NCBI RefSeq assembly: GCF_026686735.1
Contig: NZ_CP113432.1
Coordinates: forward strand, 1,426,001 to 1,490,000
Length of the DNA stretch: 64,000 bases
Direction of reading: 5' to 3'
Source of the DNA: Pseudomonas triclosanedens
GTDB lineage: Bacteria; Pseudomonadota; Gammaproteobacteria; Pseudomonadales; Pseudomonadaceae
Shown here one piece after another: positions 8,472 to 17,506 of the stretch. Numbering within the stretch: position 1 is the stretch's first letter; the number at the start of each line of letters is the position of its first letter. A program made the translations under genes and the position numbers. The notes beneath the pieces are model-generated. The model searched no databases and was not told where the DNA came from. It saw only the letters and a program-made list of their open reading frames with translations.

Positions 8472-9083
8472 ATGAGCCACCTTCAGACCGTTCGCCTCTT
8501 GATGCTTCCCGGTATCGGCAATTCCGGGCCGGAGCATTGGCAGACGCGCTGGGCGTCGCGCCAGGAGCATGGCCGGCGATTCCAGCCTGCCGACTGGGAC
8601 AGGCCGGACCTGGCCGACTGGCTGCAGGCACTCGATGCGGCTATCGACGAGTGCGGTGCGCCCGTCGTCTTGGTCGCACACAGCCTTTCGTGCCTGCTCG
8701 TCGCGCACTGGGCATCGCGGCCGGGAATCGGAGAAGACATCCAGCATCGGATCGCCCAGGTCCGGGGCGCCTTCCTGGTTGCCGTCCCTGACCCCGGCGC
8801 ACCGGCGTTTCCAGGCGAGGCGAGCGAGTTCGGCCCGCCACCGACCGAACCCCTGCCGTTTCCCGCACTGGTGGTCGCCAGCAGCGACGACCCCTATGGC
8901 TCGCCGGAGCACGCCCGGCGCATGGCCATGGGTTGGGCAGCGGGATGCTTGGAAGTCGGCGCCCTCGGGCATATCAATGCCGCCAGCGGCGTGGGCGACT
9001 GGGACACCGGCTGGCATCTGCTGCAGGCATTCGGAGCGGGGCTGCGCGTCCAGATGCCGGCATCGAATCGACCGGGAGCATGA
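8472..9083 (+). CDS. RBBP9/YdeN-family alpha/beta hydrolase
   Basis: 203 residues. LLMLPGIGNSGPEHWQTRW is the family N-terminus, VVLVAHSLSCLLVAHWA holds the serine nucleophile, ALVVASSDDPYGSPEHARRMA holds the acid residue, and LGHINAASGVGDW holds the histidine, so the triad appears intact. Members are cytoplasmic serine hydrolases of mostly unknown substrate. An open frame extends upstream to 8364, but the ATG at 8472 fits the family start. The next gene starts at the end of this one, and the LysE and TauE genes follow, so these four probably form one operon. Confidence 0.88.
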   Translation: MSHLQTVRLLMLPGIGNSGPEHWQTRWASRQEHGRRFQPADWDRPDLADWLQALDAAIDECGAPVVLVAHSLSCLLVAHWASRPGIGEDIQHRIAQVRGAFLVAVPDPGAPAFPGEASEFGPPPTEPLPFPALVVASSDDPYGSPEHARRMAMGWAAGCLEVGALGHINAASGVGDWDTGWHLLQAFGAGLRVQMPASNRPGA

Positions 9084-9085
9084 GC

Positions 9086-9292
9086 ATGCGCGCGTACCGC
9101 TACCTGACCGGCATCGACGACGCGGCGTTCTGCCACCGCGTCACCGCGGCCCTGAACAGCGGCTGGGAGCTGTATGGCGCGCCGAGCCTGACCTACGACG
9201 CGGCGCGTGGCGCAGTGATCTGCGGCCAGGCCATCGTCAAGACCATCGAATCGACGACGTACAGCGAGTCACTGGACTTGTCTGTGCTCTGA
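9086..9292 (+). CDS. DUF1737 family small protein
   Basis: 68 residues, MRAYRYLTGIDDAAFCHRVTAALNSGWELYGAPSL, a DUF1737-like pattern (short soluble protein with a GWELYGAPS-type core). ATGs at 9080 and 9086 are possible. The GGGAG ribosome-binding site is correctly spaced only from 9086, so I prefer it; the 9080 start would overlap the previous stop. Function is unknown for the family. It sits between the hydrolase and the second LysE exporter. Confidence 0.8.
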   Translation: MRAYRYLTGIDDAAFCHRVTAALNSGWELYGAPSLTYDAARGAVICGQAIVKTIESTTYSESLDLSVL

Positions 9293-9305
9293 CGGAGATC
9301 CCCCA

Positions 9306-9941
9306 ATGGATGCATCGACTGCGATCCTGGGCTTCACGCTGACGGCGCTGCTGCTCACCTTGACCCCCGGCCTGGACACGGCGCTGGTACTTCGCACGGC
9401 CGCTGTGGAAGGGGGGCGCAAGGCGATGAGGGCGGGCGGCGGCATCGTGACCGGCGTGCTGATCTGGGGGCTGATCGCGGCCCTCGGGCTCGGCGCGGTG
9501 CTCGCGGTCTCCCGACTCGCCTACACCCTGCTGCAGATCGCGGGCGCGGCCTATCTGCTCTGGCTCGGCTGGAAGCTGATCTCTGGCGCGCTCAAGAGCC
9601 GGCCGACGCTGCCCGCAGACGATCCGCCGCTCGTGCGTGGCGAGCGCTGGTTCCTGCGCGGTCTGCTGACGAATCTGCTCAATCCCAAGGTCGGGGTGTT
9701 CTACGTGAGCCTCCTGCCACAGTTCGTTCCCGCCGATGTGCCGGTGGTCGCGTTCAGCGTGCTGTTGGCCGGCATCCACGCCGCGATGGGACTGCTCTGG
9801 TTCGCCGCACTGGTGCTGGCCACGCGGCCCCTGGCACGCTGGCTGCGCCGGCCCACGGTGATGCGCTCGCTCGATGCGCTCACCGGCCTGGCACTGATGG
9901 GGTTTGGCCTGCGTCTGGCCCTGTCCAGGCCGACGAGCTGA
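9306..9941 (+). CDS. LysE/RhtB-family amino-acid exporter
   Basis: 211 residues, about six membrane segments. FTLTALLLTLTPGLDTALVLRTAAVEGGRKA and FLRGLLTNLLNPKVGVFYVSLLPQFV are the family signatures. It begins 13 bp after the DUF1737 gene and ends 12 bp before the TauE/SafE gene, so co-transcription is likely. It differs clearly in sequence from the LysE protein at 7627 and so is a separate import rather than a recent duplicate. It probably exports an amino acid or small analogue. Confidence 0.9.
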   Translation: MDASTAILGFTLTALLLTLTPGLDTALVLRTAAVEGGRKAMRAGGGIVTGVLIWGLIAALGLGAVLAVSRLAYTLLQIAGAAYLLWLGWKLISGALKSRPTLPADDPPLVRGERWFLRGLLTNLLNPKVGVFYVSLLPQFVPADVPVVAFSVLLAGIHAAMGLLWFAALVLATRPLARWLRRPTVMRSLDALTGLALMGFGLRLALSRPTS

Positions 9942-9953
9942 GGTGCGAGCGGC

Positions 9954-10712
9954 ATGGACATCGGAACCTTCCTGCTGCTGGCCGGTGCCGGCATGATCGG
10001 CGGCATCTGCAATGCGGTGGCCGGCGGCGGCACATTCTTCACCTTTCCCGCGCTGCTGGCTGCCGGCGTACCACCCGTGGCGGCCAACGCCACCAGCGCG
10101 GTGTCGATCTGGCCGGGGCATGCGAGCAGTCTGCTCGGCTATCGCAGCGAACTCGGGCGCCACCGCGCCGCGTTGCGGCGCAGCCTGCCCGTGGTCGGTG
10201 CCGGTTCGCTGGTGGGCGCCGCACTGTTGGTGTTCACCGGAGATGCACAGTTCAGCCGTCTGGTGCCGTGGCTGATCCTCGTCGCGAACGTTCTGTTCGC
10301 CCTGGGGCCCTGGCTGCGCCAGGCCATCGAGCGGCATGCTCGCGGTCAGGTGCCGCACCTGGTGGCGGCGGGGGCGGAGTTCCTGACCGCACTCTATGGC
10401 GGCTACTTCGGCGCCGGCCTGGGCATCATCCTGATGGCGATCCTGACCTTGCTGGGTGTGCGCGATGTCCAGGAGGCCAACGCCGTCAAAAATGCGATGG
10501 CTACCGTCGTGACCAGTGCCGCGGTGATGCTCTTCGTCGCCACCGGGTCCATCGCCTGGACGCAAGGCAGTGCGGTCCTGCTGGGCGCGATCGTGGGGGG
10601 CTATACCGGCGCGCGGTTGGCGCGCTGGATTCCGCCGCTGGCGCTGCGTTGGACGATCGTGGCGACCGGCCTGGCGCTCTCTGCGTACTTCGGGCTGAAG
10701 GCGGGCGCATGA
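9954..10712 (+). CDS. TauE/SafE-family membrane carrier
   Basis: 252 residues, about eight hydrophobic segments. GAGMIGGICNAVAGGGTFFTFPALLAAGVPPVAANATSAV is the TauE/SafE N-terminal repeat, and GAEFLTALYGGYFGAGLGIILMAIL is the second repeat. These carriers move sulfite, sulfonates, sulfoacetate or other organic anions across the inner membrane, usually outward. It closes the hydrolase-DUF1737-LysE-TauE run. About 214 bp without a convincing gene separate it from the CoA-transferase. Confidence 0.9.
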   Translation: MDIGTFLLLAGAGMIGGICNAVAGGGTFFTFPALLAAGVPPVAANATSAVSIWPGHASSLLGYRSELGRHRAALRRSLPVVGAGSLVGAALLVFTGDAQFSRLVPWLILVANVLFALGPWLRQAIERHARGQVPHLVAAGAEFLTALYGGYFGAGLGIILMAILTLLGVRDVQEANAVKNAMATVVTSAAVMLFVATGSIAWTQGSAVLLGAIVGGYTGARLARWIPPLALRWTIVATGLALSAYFGLKAGA

Positions 10713-10926
10713 TGGATCGCTTGCAGCGGGCGCGCGACGCCCACGCCTGTGCGAATACGGCGCTCCCCGGCATCGCCAATGGCGCGCGATGCTGCTTTCC
10801 GCGGTCCGCTGCGTTTGCGGACAACGCGGCGCCGACCCTGCCTCCCGCCTGGATCTGCCAACCCGACTCGGCCGACGGGGTAGCGTGTCGATTTAGTTGG
10901 CGAACTTTCTGTGAGGAGTCCATTCG
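10713..10926. other. Short gap between TauE and CoA-transferase genes
   Basis: 214 bp. An open frame of about 70 codons from 10709 reaches the CoA-transferase start, but it shows no recognisable product and I do not call it. GTCCGC/GCGGAC (10804-10822) makes a short hairpin. It probably holds the promoter of the CoA-transferase gene. Confidence 0.4.
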
Positions 10927-12303
10927 ATGAATCCACTCGATGCACTGACTGCGCTCTGGTCGCTGGGCGGGCTGCCGCCGCAGGCGCTGGCCGGGATCGC
11001 GCTGACGGGCAGCGACCCGGTGTTCCCCTCGTCCTTCGCCGTCGGCACCGCCGCGCAGACCAGCATTGCCGCGGCTGCGCTCGCCGCCTGCGAACTCGGC
11101 CATGAGCGGGGTGCTCCGCGCCAGCGTGTCGCCGTGGACATGGCTCACGCCGCCGCCGAATGCACCGGCTGGTTCACGCTCGACGGCCAGGAGCCCGAGC
11201 TGTGGGACCCGTTCGCCGGCCTGTACCGCTGCGCCGATGGCTACGTGCGTGTACACACCAACTTCCCGCACCACCGCGATGGCGCGCTGCGCCTGCTGGG
11301 CCTGGACCCCGCAACTGCCACACGCGCCGACGCAGAGCAGGCCCTGCGGGGTTGGAAGGCGCTGGACTTCGAGCAGGCCGCGGCCGACCACGCGCTGGTG
11401 GCCACGGCGTTGCGCAGCTTCGCCGAGTGGGATGCCACGCCCCAGGGTCAGGCGGTGGCCTCGCAACCCTTGATGACCATCACCCGAATCGCCGATGCGC
11501 CACCGCGCGCACTGCCGCCCCTGGCGGCCGATGAGCGGCCGCTCGCCGGCCTGCGCGTGCTCGACCTCACGCGCATCCTGGCCGGCCCCGTCGGTGGGCG
11601 GGCGATGGCGTCGTTCGGCGCGGACGTGATGCTGGTCAACTCACCGAACCTGCCCAACATCGCCGCTATTGCCGAAACCAGCCGCGGCAAGCGCTCGGCG
11701 CACATCGACCTGCGCAGCGATGCCGGGCGCGAAGCGCTGTGGCAGCTCCTGGAAGACGCCCACGTGTTCTCGCAGGGGTACCGGCCCGGCGGCCTGGCCG
11801 CGCTCGGCTTCTCGCCCGAGGCCCTGGCCGCGCGCCGGCCCGGCATCGTCGCCGTGTCGCTGACCGCCTACGGCACGCAAGGGCCCTGGGCCGACCGGCG
11901 CGGTTTCGATTCGCTGGTGCAGACGGCAATGGGCTTCAACCACGCCGAGGGCGAGGCGGCGGGCGACGGCAAGCCGCGCGCGCTGCCGATGCAGATCCTC
12001 GACCAGGCCAGCGGCTTCCTGATGGCTTTCGGCGCCGCCGCCGCGCTGTGGCGACAGTCGCGCGAAGGGGGAAGCTGGCACGTGCAGGTGTCGCTGGCGC
12101 AGACCGGGCACTGGCTGCGCGGGCTGGGGCGCATCGAAGAGGGTCTGCGGGCCGGCAGGCCGGACCTCAGCCCCTGGCTCGCCGACGAAGTCTCCGGCTT
12201 CGGCCTGCTGCGCGCCGTGCGCCCCAGCGCGCAAATGGCGCGAACACCGGCCGGCTATGCGCGACCGTCAGTGCCGCCGGGAACGGATCGCCCGAACTGG
12301 TGA
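10927..12303 (+). CDS. Class III (CaiB/BaiF) CoA-transferase
   Basis: 458 residues. The first 200 are variable; RPLAGLRVLDLTRILAGPVGGRAMASFGADVMLVNSP begins the classical CaiB/BaiF core. SRGKRSAHIDLRSDAGREALWQLLEDAHVFSQGYRPGGLAALG and VSLTAYGTQGPWADRRGFDSLVQTAMG follow. Family III enzymes move CoA between organic acids through an aspartyl-CoA thioester. This is one of the longer two-lobed forms. GAGG about 8 bases before the ATG supports the start. No acyl-CoA pathway gene adjoins it; neighbours are transporters, so its substrate is unclear. Confidence 0.85.
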   Translation: MNPLDALTALWSLGGLPPQALAGIALTGSDPVFPSSFAVGTAAQTSIAAAALAACELGHERGAPRQRVAVDMAHAAAECTGWFTLDGQEPELWDPFAGLYRCADGYVRVHTNFPHHRDGALRLLGLDPATATRADAEQALRGWKALDFEQAAADHALVATALRSFAEWDATPQGQAVASQPLMTITRIADAPPRALPPLAADERPLAGLRVLDLTRILAGPVGGRAMASFGADVMLVNSPNLPNIAAIAETSRGKRSAHIDLRSDAGREALWQLLEDAHVFSQGYRPGGLAALGFSPEALAARRPGIVAVSLTAYGTQGPWADRRGFDSLVQTAMGFNHAEGEAAGDGKPRALPMQILDQASGFLMAFGAAAALWRQSREGGSWHVQVSLAQTGHWLRGLGRIEEGLRAGRPDLSPWLADEVSGFGLLRAVRPSAQMARTPAGYARPSVPPGTDRPNW

Positions 12304-12347
12304 GAGCTTGTCCGCAAGCCGAGAGTTGATACGGCCGGACCCCTTGA

Positions 12348-13568
12348 ATGAGCAATATCCCAGGTCACCCCGGCGATGCATCGCGTGCCGCACCGATGCC
12401 TGCCACGTCAGCCTTGCCCTCCCATCTGCTGTGGACCATTGCCCTGGCGGCGGGCGCATCCGTGGCCAACAGCTACTACAACCAGCCGCTTCTCGGCGAA
12501 TTGAGCCGGGAGTTCGCGCTCTCTGCGGGGACCGTGACCTGGCTGCCCGTGCTCACCCAGGCGGGCAATGCCCTGGGCGTGCTGTTCCTGGCACCACTGG
12601 GTGACCGCCTGGAGCGCAAGTCGCTCATCCTGCGAACGCTGGCGGCGCTGGTGCTCTCCCTGGTGCTGGCAGCCGCGTCCTCCGGCTTCGTTCAATTGGC
12701 ACTGGCGAGCCTCGCCGTGGGTTTGTGCGCCACCGTGGCGCAACAACTGGTTCCCTTGGCCATCCACCTGGCACCCTCCCACCGCAAGGGGCAGGTGCTC
12801 GGCGTGGTGACGGGCGGCATCCTGATCGGCATCCTGGCGGCCCGTGTGGTGAGCGGCTGGATGACCGAGCTTTGGGGCTGGCGGTCCGTCTTCGGCTTTT
12901 CTGCGGCACTGATGCTGGTACTGGGCTTTCGGCTGGCATGGACGCTGCCGGTGGTACCACCGTCCTCCGATCTCGGCTATGGACGATTGCTGCTGTCGAT
13001 GTGGCATTTGGTGCGCAAGCACGCTTCCTTGCGCCAGGCTGTGGCCGTCCAGTTCCTGCTGTTTGCCAGCATGATCGGCTTCTGGGCAACGTTCGCGCTC
13101 TGGCTGGAGCGGCCGCCACTGCAGCTCGGCGCGGTATCCGCCGGCCTGTTCGCGCTGGTCGGCGTGTGCGGCGCGTTGGCTGCACCGGCGGCTGGCCGGT
13201 TTGCCGACCGACGCGGACATGACGCAGTCGTTCGTGCAGGCGCGGTGGGAACCGCAACGGCATTTGCCGTGCTGTACCTGGGAGGCTCATCGATCCCCGC
13301 ACTCGTCCTCGGCATCTTCTTGCTCGACGTGGCCGTGCAGTCGGCCCAGGTGGCGAACCAGACCATGGTCTATGCATTGGATGCGGGTGCGCGCAGCCGG
13401 CTGAACACCGTGTTCATGGGCACGATGCTGCTCGGCGGGGCCTTCGGCGCTGCTGCATGCGGGTGGGCCTTCACTGCCCATGGATGGGCCGGGGTCTGCG
13501 CCTTTGGCATGCTCAGCACCACCATTGCGTGGGGCCTGTCTCTTCGGCTAACCAATGATGACAAGTGA
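12348..13568 (+). CDS. MFS transporter, drug/metabolite efflux type
   Basis: 406 residues with about twelve hydrophobic segments. ASVANSYYNQPLLGELSREFALSAG and the loop LAPLGDRLERKSLILRTLAALVLS (MFS motif A region) place it among the YnfM/sugar-efflux-like 12-TM permeases. Its 3' end overlaps the longest reading of the NTPase gene that follows, so the two may be co-transcribed. It probably exports a small toxic compound by proton antiport; the substrate is unknown. Confidence 0.88.
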   Translation: MSNIPGHPGDASRAAPMPATSALPSHLLWTIALAAGASVANSYYNQPLLGELSREFALSAGTVTWLPVLTQAGNALGVLFLAPLGDRLERKSLILRTLAALVLSLVLAAASSGFVQLALASLAVGLCATVAQQLVPLAIHLAPSHRKGQVLGVVTGGILIGILAARVVSGWMTELWGWRSVFGFSAALMLVLGFRLAWTLPVVPPSSDLGYGRLLLSMWHLVRKHASLRQAVAVQFLLFASMIGFWATFALWLERPPLQLGAVSAGLFALVGVCGALAAPAAGRFADRRGHDAVVRAGAVGTATAFAVLYLGGSSIPALVLGIFLLDVAVQSAQVANQTMVYALDAGARSRLNTVFMGTMLLGGAFGAAACGWAFTAHGWAGVCAFGMLSTTIAWGLSLRLTNDDK

Positions 13569-13605
13569 ATTGACAAACCGTCTGCTGGTCGAAGAAAACC
13601 CTGAC

Positions 13606-14148
13606 ATGACGCCGATGCCACCTCAGGTGGTCATATCGGGGTGCTCCGGCGGCGGCAAGTCGACCCTGCTCGGGGAACTGCGGCGGCGTGGTCATGCGAC
13701 CGTCGCCGAACCCGGGCGGAGGATCATCGCCGAGCAGATTCGACAGGGCGGCAACGCCCTGCCATGGACCGACATGGCGGCCTTTCTGCGCGAGGCGCTG
13801 AGCGTCGCCGCCATGGATCTCGAAGGCGCGGCACGGGACGCTGGTCCGGTTTTCTTCGACCGAGGGCTAATCGACGCAGCCGCAGCGCTTCAGCGACTGT
13901 TCGGTGTACCTCTGTCGGAAAGCCTGGGCGAATCCCGCCCCTATGGGCGGCTCGTGTTCCTCGCTCCGCCCTGGCCGGACATCTATTGCGCCGACGAGGC
14001 GCGGCGGCACGGCTTTCCCGAGGCTGAGGCGGAATACGCCCACCTGGATGCAACCTACCGGGCACTCGGCTACGAAGTCAGGTTGCTTCCGCGCGCCAGT
14101 GTGGCCGAACGGGCCGACTTCGTTCTCCAGGCGATTCATCGCCGCTGA
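13606..14148 (+). CDS. P-loop NTPase, AAA_28-like
   Basis: 180 residues. VVISGCSGGGKSTLLGELRRRG is the Walker A region. VAEPGRRIIAEQIRQGG and GPVFFDRGLIDAAAALQRLFG follow, with the hydrophobic-FDRG segment acting as Walker B. This matches small kinase-like ATPases of the AAA_28 group, of unknown role. Starts at 13555/13558 would overlap the MFS stop; I prefer 13606, where the family similarity begins and GAAGA lies upstream. It is the last cargo gene before the transfer block. Confidence 0.78.
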   Translation: MTPMPPQVVISGCSGGGKSTLLGELRRRGHATVAEPGRRIIAEQIRQGGNALPWTDMAAFLREALSVAAMDLEGAARDAGPVFFDRGLIDAAAALQRLFGVPLSESLGESRPYGRLVFLAPPWPDIYCADEARRHGFPEAEAEYAHLDATYRALGYEVRLLPRASVAERADFVLQAIHRR

Positions 14149-14352
14149 AGGCGAGACCGACTTGTGGCGGCCGCCTTGGCTGTCGATCCGAACGCGGCCT
14201 TGTCGCAGGCGCACTCGCAGGCACCGTTTGGGGTGATCACGCGATGACAGGGATGGCGAAAACGGGATGAGGCGGTCTCCGGATTGTTTGTCGTGTCGAA
14301 GCCGGATTTCGGTTCGACTGTCACCGGATTGGCTTCCCTCCGGTGTTGTCTC

Positions 14353-14790
14353 ATGGACTCTTGCGCTATTCCTCATGCCACTCGCACCCGCCCAGCATGG
14401 CTTGCTCCGGGCATTGCCATCCTGACGTTGGCCACCCGCGCCGCCGCAGCGGAAGTATGGGTCGTTACCGACTCGCATCATCCGGTCCTTGGCCAGGCTG
14501 ACCGACACCTCATCTTGGACGCGGCCGCGGTGCTCGAAGCGGAGCTGGCCGACAACCTGCCCACCGATCCTGAGCGCGCCAGCGCCATCGTCCAGCAACG
14601 CCTGAAGCTGGGCGGTACAGACCTGCAGCGAAGGATCGGCACCGCCTACCAGGGCGTTGCCGATGCCTGGAGCCTTGGCGTCGCCAAGGTTCCGGCCATC
14701 GTGGTGGATCGCCGATACGTGGTCTATGGCGAGACGGACGTGGCCCGTGCGGTTTCCCGCATCGACCAATACCGGAGGACGCAGCCATGA
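14353..14790 (+). CDS. ICE protein, TIGR03757 family
   Basis: 145 residues. A short hydrophobic segment (APGIAILTLATRAAAA) looks like a Sec signal ending near AAA-EV. The mature part EVWVVTDSHHPV...KVPAIVVDRRYVVYGETDVARAV resembles a thioredoxin-like TIGR03757 domain, a periplasmic protein found only in ICEs of this group. Its start is uncertain because no clear ribosome-binding site precedes it. It overlaps the TIGR03756 gene by 4 bp. Its order relative to TIGR03756 and TIGR03755 is the canonical one, and it probably helps assemble the mating-pair machinery. Confidence 0.85.
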   Translation: MDSCAIPHATRTRPAWLAPGIAILTLATRAAAAEVWVVTDSHHPVLGQADRHLILDAAAVLEAELADNLPTDPERASAIVQQRLKLGGTDLQRRIGTAYQGVADAWSLGVAKVPAIVVDRRYVVYGETDVARAVSRIDQYRRTQP

Positions 14791-15737
14791 CGAGGCGTCC
14801 GTTCGCACCATCCCGGCGCCAGCGGTTGGCCATCGCAGCGCTGTTGCTGGGGTGTTCCGCATCGTCCTTTGCACTGAACACCGCCACCATCGTGACCTCC
14901 ACCCTGTCGCCGGATTGCCTGGAGTACCGCGTCACCGGCATCTGCTACTGGCTCTATTGCACCTGGACGGGATGCACCGTGCGCACCTCGGTCAAGGTGC
15001 GCCACTACATCCCGGATGCCGTGGTGTCGAGCTACTCGAACACCGGCGAGAACCCTTGGGTCGAGGTGCGGGCGATGAGCCTGCCGAACCCGACCGCGAA
15101 GGCCGGCGGCGACGGCACCACCAACGAGGATCACGAGAACAACCTGGCGAAGTTCAAGAACGCCGACGTCATCGGCCATCCCGGTGGCCATGTGTTCAGC
15201 CAGTTCGCCAGCGCGTCCGGCTACACCTGCGAGGGCGCAGGCACCGCCTTCATGCCCTATCTGCTGAGCACGCTCGACACGCTGGCATGGCGCTACAACA
15301 TCCCCGAGGCGCTGTATCCGGAAGCACTGATTCCCGGCCGGCGCGAGATCGGCACGCGCACGGCCATGAATCTCTGGGGCAACGTCTATCCGCGTGGCGG
15401 CTTCCTGCACCAGGTGGATGACCACAAGGCCGCAGCCGTGGTCGCCCAGCGCGCGGGTGACATCGTGACGCGCCGCAACCAGATCCACGTCTACCAACCG
15501 CTGCTCGCCAGTTCGCGCGATGGCTATTGGCCGGCCGGCGCCCTGATGGAAACCGATGCCGCCACGGGCAAGTGGCAGGAGCTGACCCCCACGCTGTCCA
15601 GCAGTTGCGCGGTATTCCCCCACGGCAATGCCAAGGTGCAGGCCCGGCAAGGCGACTACGCCTGGGCATTGTGGCGTCCTTATAGCTGCTGCCAGCGCCG
15701 CGGCCAGGTGTTCCTCGGCAGCGTCGATTTCCTGTGA
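14787..15737 (+). CDS. ICE protein, TIGR03756 family
   Basis: 316 residues. A Sec signal (RLAIAALLLGCSASSFA) is followed by a cysteine-rich mature protein: SPDCLEYRVTGICYWLYCTWTGCTVRT has several cysteines likely to form disulfides. The family is the TraU-like component of ICE type IV secretion. GGAGGA just before the ATG is a strong ribosome-binding site. It overlaps the genes on both sides, so translation is coupled. It probably acts in the periplasm in pilus or mating-pair stabilisation. Confidence 0.88.
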   Translation: MTRRPFAPSRRQRLAIAALLLGCSASSFALNTATIVTSTLSPDCLEYRVTGICYWLYCTWTGCTVRTSVKVRHYIPDAVVSSYSNTGENPWVEVRAMSLPNPTAKAGGDGTTNEDHENNLAKFKNADVIGHPGGHVFSQFASASGYTCEGAGTAFMPYLLSTLDTLAWRYNIPEALYPEALIPGRREIGTRTAMNLWGNVYPRGGFLHQVDDHKAAAVVAQRAGDIVTRRNQIHVYQPLLASSRDGYWPAGALMETDAATGKWQELTPTLSSSCAVFPHGNAKVQARQGDYAWALWRPYSCCQRRGQVFLGSVDFL

Positions 15738-15748
15738 GACCCGATGCC

Positions 15749-17146
15749 ATGACGACTTCATTTCCGAGCGCCCGTCGATTTCTGTACGTCGCATTGGCCG
15801 TTGTCGCAGCGTTGTGCTACTCCAGCGCCGGGGCGCAGACCAGCGTCAACGAGTACGGCGTCCAGCATCAAGGCAGCGTGATAGGCGACGACGTGCTCTA
15901 CAGCATTGGGGGCGGCCGCGCGGTGTCCATGAGCGGTGCGGCCAACATGCACTCCATCGGCGTTGGCGTCGGCTGGAACAGCAACCTGATCTGTGGCGAC
16001 ATGAGCATCACCACCACGCTGCAGAACCAGTTGAACGGCATCACCAATGGCTTCCAGGCCATCATGTCCTCGGTGATCCAGAACGCCACCGCTGCCGTGG
16101 CGTCGCTGCCCGCCTTGATCATCCAGCGCGCCGATCCAGGGCTGTACAACCTGTTGACCAATGGGGTGCTGCAAGCCAGGCTGGATTTCGATCGCAGCAA
16201 GCTGACCTGCCGTGCCATCGCCAATCGCATGGCCGACATGGCGGGTGGGCAGCTCGGCTGGGACCAGCTCGCCGAAGGTATGGCGCTGAAGCAGGCCGTC
16301 GCGAGCACCGATGCGGTCTCAGCGATCGACGACGCCGAGGCGAACCGTGGCAACAATGGCGTGCCGTGGGTCGGCGGAGACAACGCTGGCGGCGCGGGCC
16401 AACGTCCGGTGCGTGTGGTCGGCGACGTGACCCGCGCCGGCTACAACCTGCTCAATGGCCGTGGCGTCGGCGATGCCAGTTCGATTCCGCAAGCCAGTTG
16501 CAGCGGCAACCTGGCATGCCAGACCTGGAGTTCGCCCGATGCCGCCGCAGCCTGGGCCATTCGCGTGCTGGGCGAGCAGGAGCAGCGCACCTGCGATGCA
16601 TGCACCAAGACCGTCACCACGCCGGGCGTTGGCCTGACCCCGCTGATTCAGGAGGAATACGAGGACAAGCTGCAGGCCCTGCAGGAGCTGGTCGCCGGCA
16701 GCCGTCCGACCACGGCGCAGAACCTGCAGGCTGCGAGTAGCGCGTCGCTGCCCATCACCCGTGGCGTGATCGAGGCGCTGCGCGACGAGACGGACCAGGA
16801 CATCCTGGCTCGGCGCCTGGCCTCGGAGGTTGCGCTGGCCAGCGTGCTGGAGAAGGCGCTGCTGCTGCAACGCACGCTGCTGACCGGGCGCAAGGAGCCC
16901 AACGTGGCCGCCAACGAACTGGCCCAGAAGGCCGTCACCCACGAAAGCGACATCCTCGATCGCGAGATTCACAACCTGAAAGCAGAGCTGGAGCTGCGCC
17001 GCGAACTGGCCAGCAATTCGCCGATGGCGATCATCCAGCGCCACAGCACCCGCGCCGCCGGTGCGCGTGGCATCTACGAGGGTGACCCAGTGCGCAATCG
17101 GGTCGATGAACTGCAGCGGCCGCCGTCTGGCGGAAGCCATCCATGA
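15749..17146 (+). CDS. ICE protein, TIGR03755 family
   Basis: 465 residues from the ATG at 15749; a GTG at 15734, overlapping the previous stop, would add five. A signal peptide (FLYVALAVVAALCYSSAGAQ) precedes a mature protein with few cysteines (ICGDMSITTTLQNQLNG, TCDACTKTVTTPG) and a helical C-terminal half. This matches the TIGR03755/TraH-like class that accompanies TIGR03756 in ICEs. It overlaps the following small gene by 4 bp. Likely periplasmic or outer-membrane-associated mating-pair component. Confidence 0.87.
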   Translation: MTTSFPSARRFLYVALAVVAALCYSSAGAQTSVNEYGVQHQGSVIGDDVLYSIGGGRAVSMSGAANMHSIGVGVGWNSNLICGDMSITTTLQNQLNGITNGFQAIMSSVIQNATAAVASLPALIIQRADPGLYNLLTNGVLQARLDFDRSKLTCRAIANRMADMAGGQLGWDQLAEGMALKQAVASTDAVSAIDDAEANRGNNGVPWVGGDNAGGAGQRPVRVVGDVTRAGYNLLNGRGVGDASSIPQASCSGNLACQTWSSPDAAAAWAIRVLGEQEQRTCDACTKTVTTPGVGLTPLIQEEYEDKLQALQELVAGSRPTTAQNLQAASSASLPITRGVIEALRDETDQDILARRLASEVALASVLEKALLLQRTLLTGRKEPNVAANELAQKAVTHESDILDREIHNLKAELELRRELASNSPMAIIQRHSTRAAGARGIYEGDPVRNRVDELQRPPSGGSHP

Positions 17147-17493
17147 ATACCGTGGGGCGGTGCCTGCGCTGGCTGTCCAGCCGGCGTGCCATCCTGGTGC
17201 TGGTGTGGGCGGTGTCGCTGCTGATCGCCGCGACCGCCGTCAATGTGGTCGGCATCCGCATCGCGGGCGGCATCGAGGGCTGGCAGCGCTGGATGGCGGC
17301 GCAATCCGGGGCCTTCCTGGCCTGGCGGTTGTTGCTCTACGCCGCCACCGCCTGGGGTTGGCTCTGGATGCGACGTCGCCTGCGCGCGCGGGAACCGGAG
17401 CGCGCTGCCGGGCAACGGCTGCTGCGCGCGGAGGTTGCGGCCATCGTCGCCGTGATCGTGCTGGAAGCCAGCCTGCTGATGCAGGCACGGTAG
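17143..17493 (+). CDS. Small membrane protein of the transfer block
   Basis: 116 residues with two to three hydrophobic segments (AILVLVWAVSLLIAATAV, FLAWRLLLYAATAWGWLW, AIVAVIVLEASLLM) separated by basic loops. The ATG overlaps the TIGR03755 stop and has a GGAAG site upstream. Small uncharacterised membrane proteins occupy this slot between TIGR03755 and TraG-N in related ICEs. It probably sits in the inner membrane with the transfer apparatus. Confidence 0.8.
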   Translation: MNTVGRCLRWLSSRRAILVLVWAVSLLIAATAVNVVGIRIAGGIEGWQRWMAAQSGAFLAWRLLLYAATAWGWLWMRRRLRAREPERAAGQRLLRAEVAAIVAVIVLEASLLMQAR

Positions 17494-17506
17494 CGCGAGG
17501 TTCGCC

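Noticed and set aside
9237..10565. Minus-strand open frame of 442 codons opposite LysE and TauE genes
   Set aside because: Both plus-strand genes have membrane-protein signatures; the antisense product is a Gln/Arg/Gly-rich shadow.
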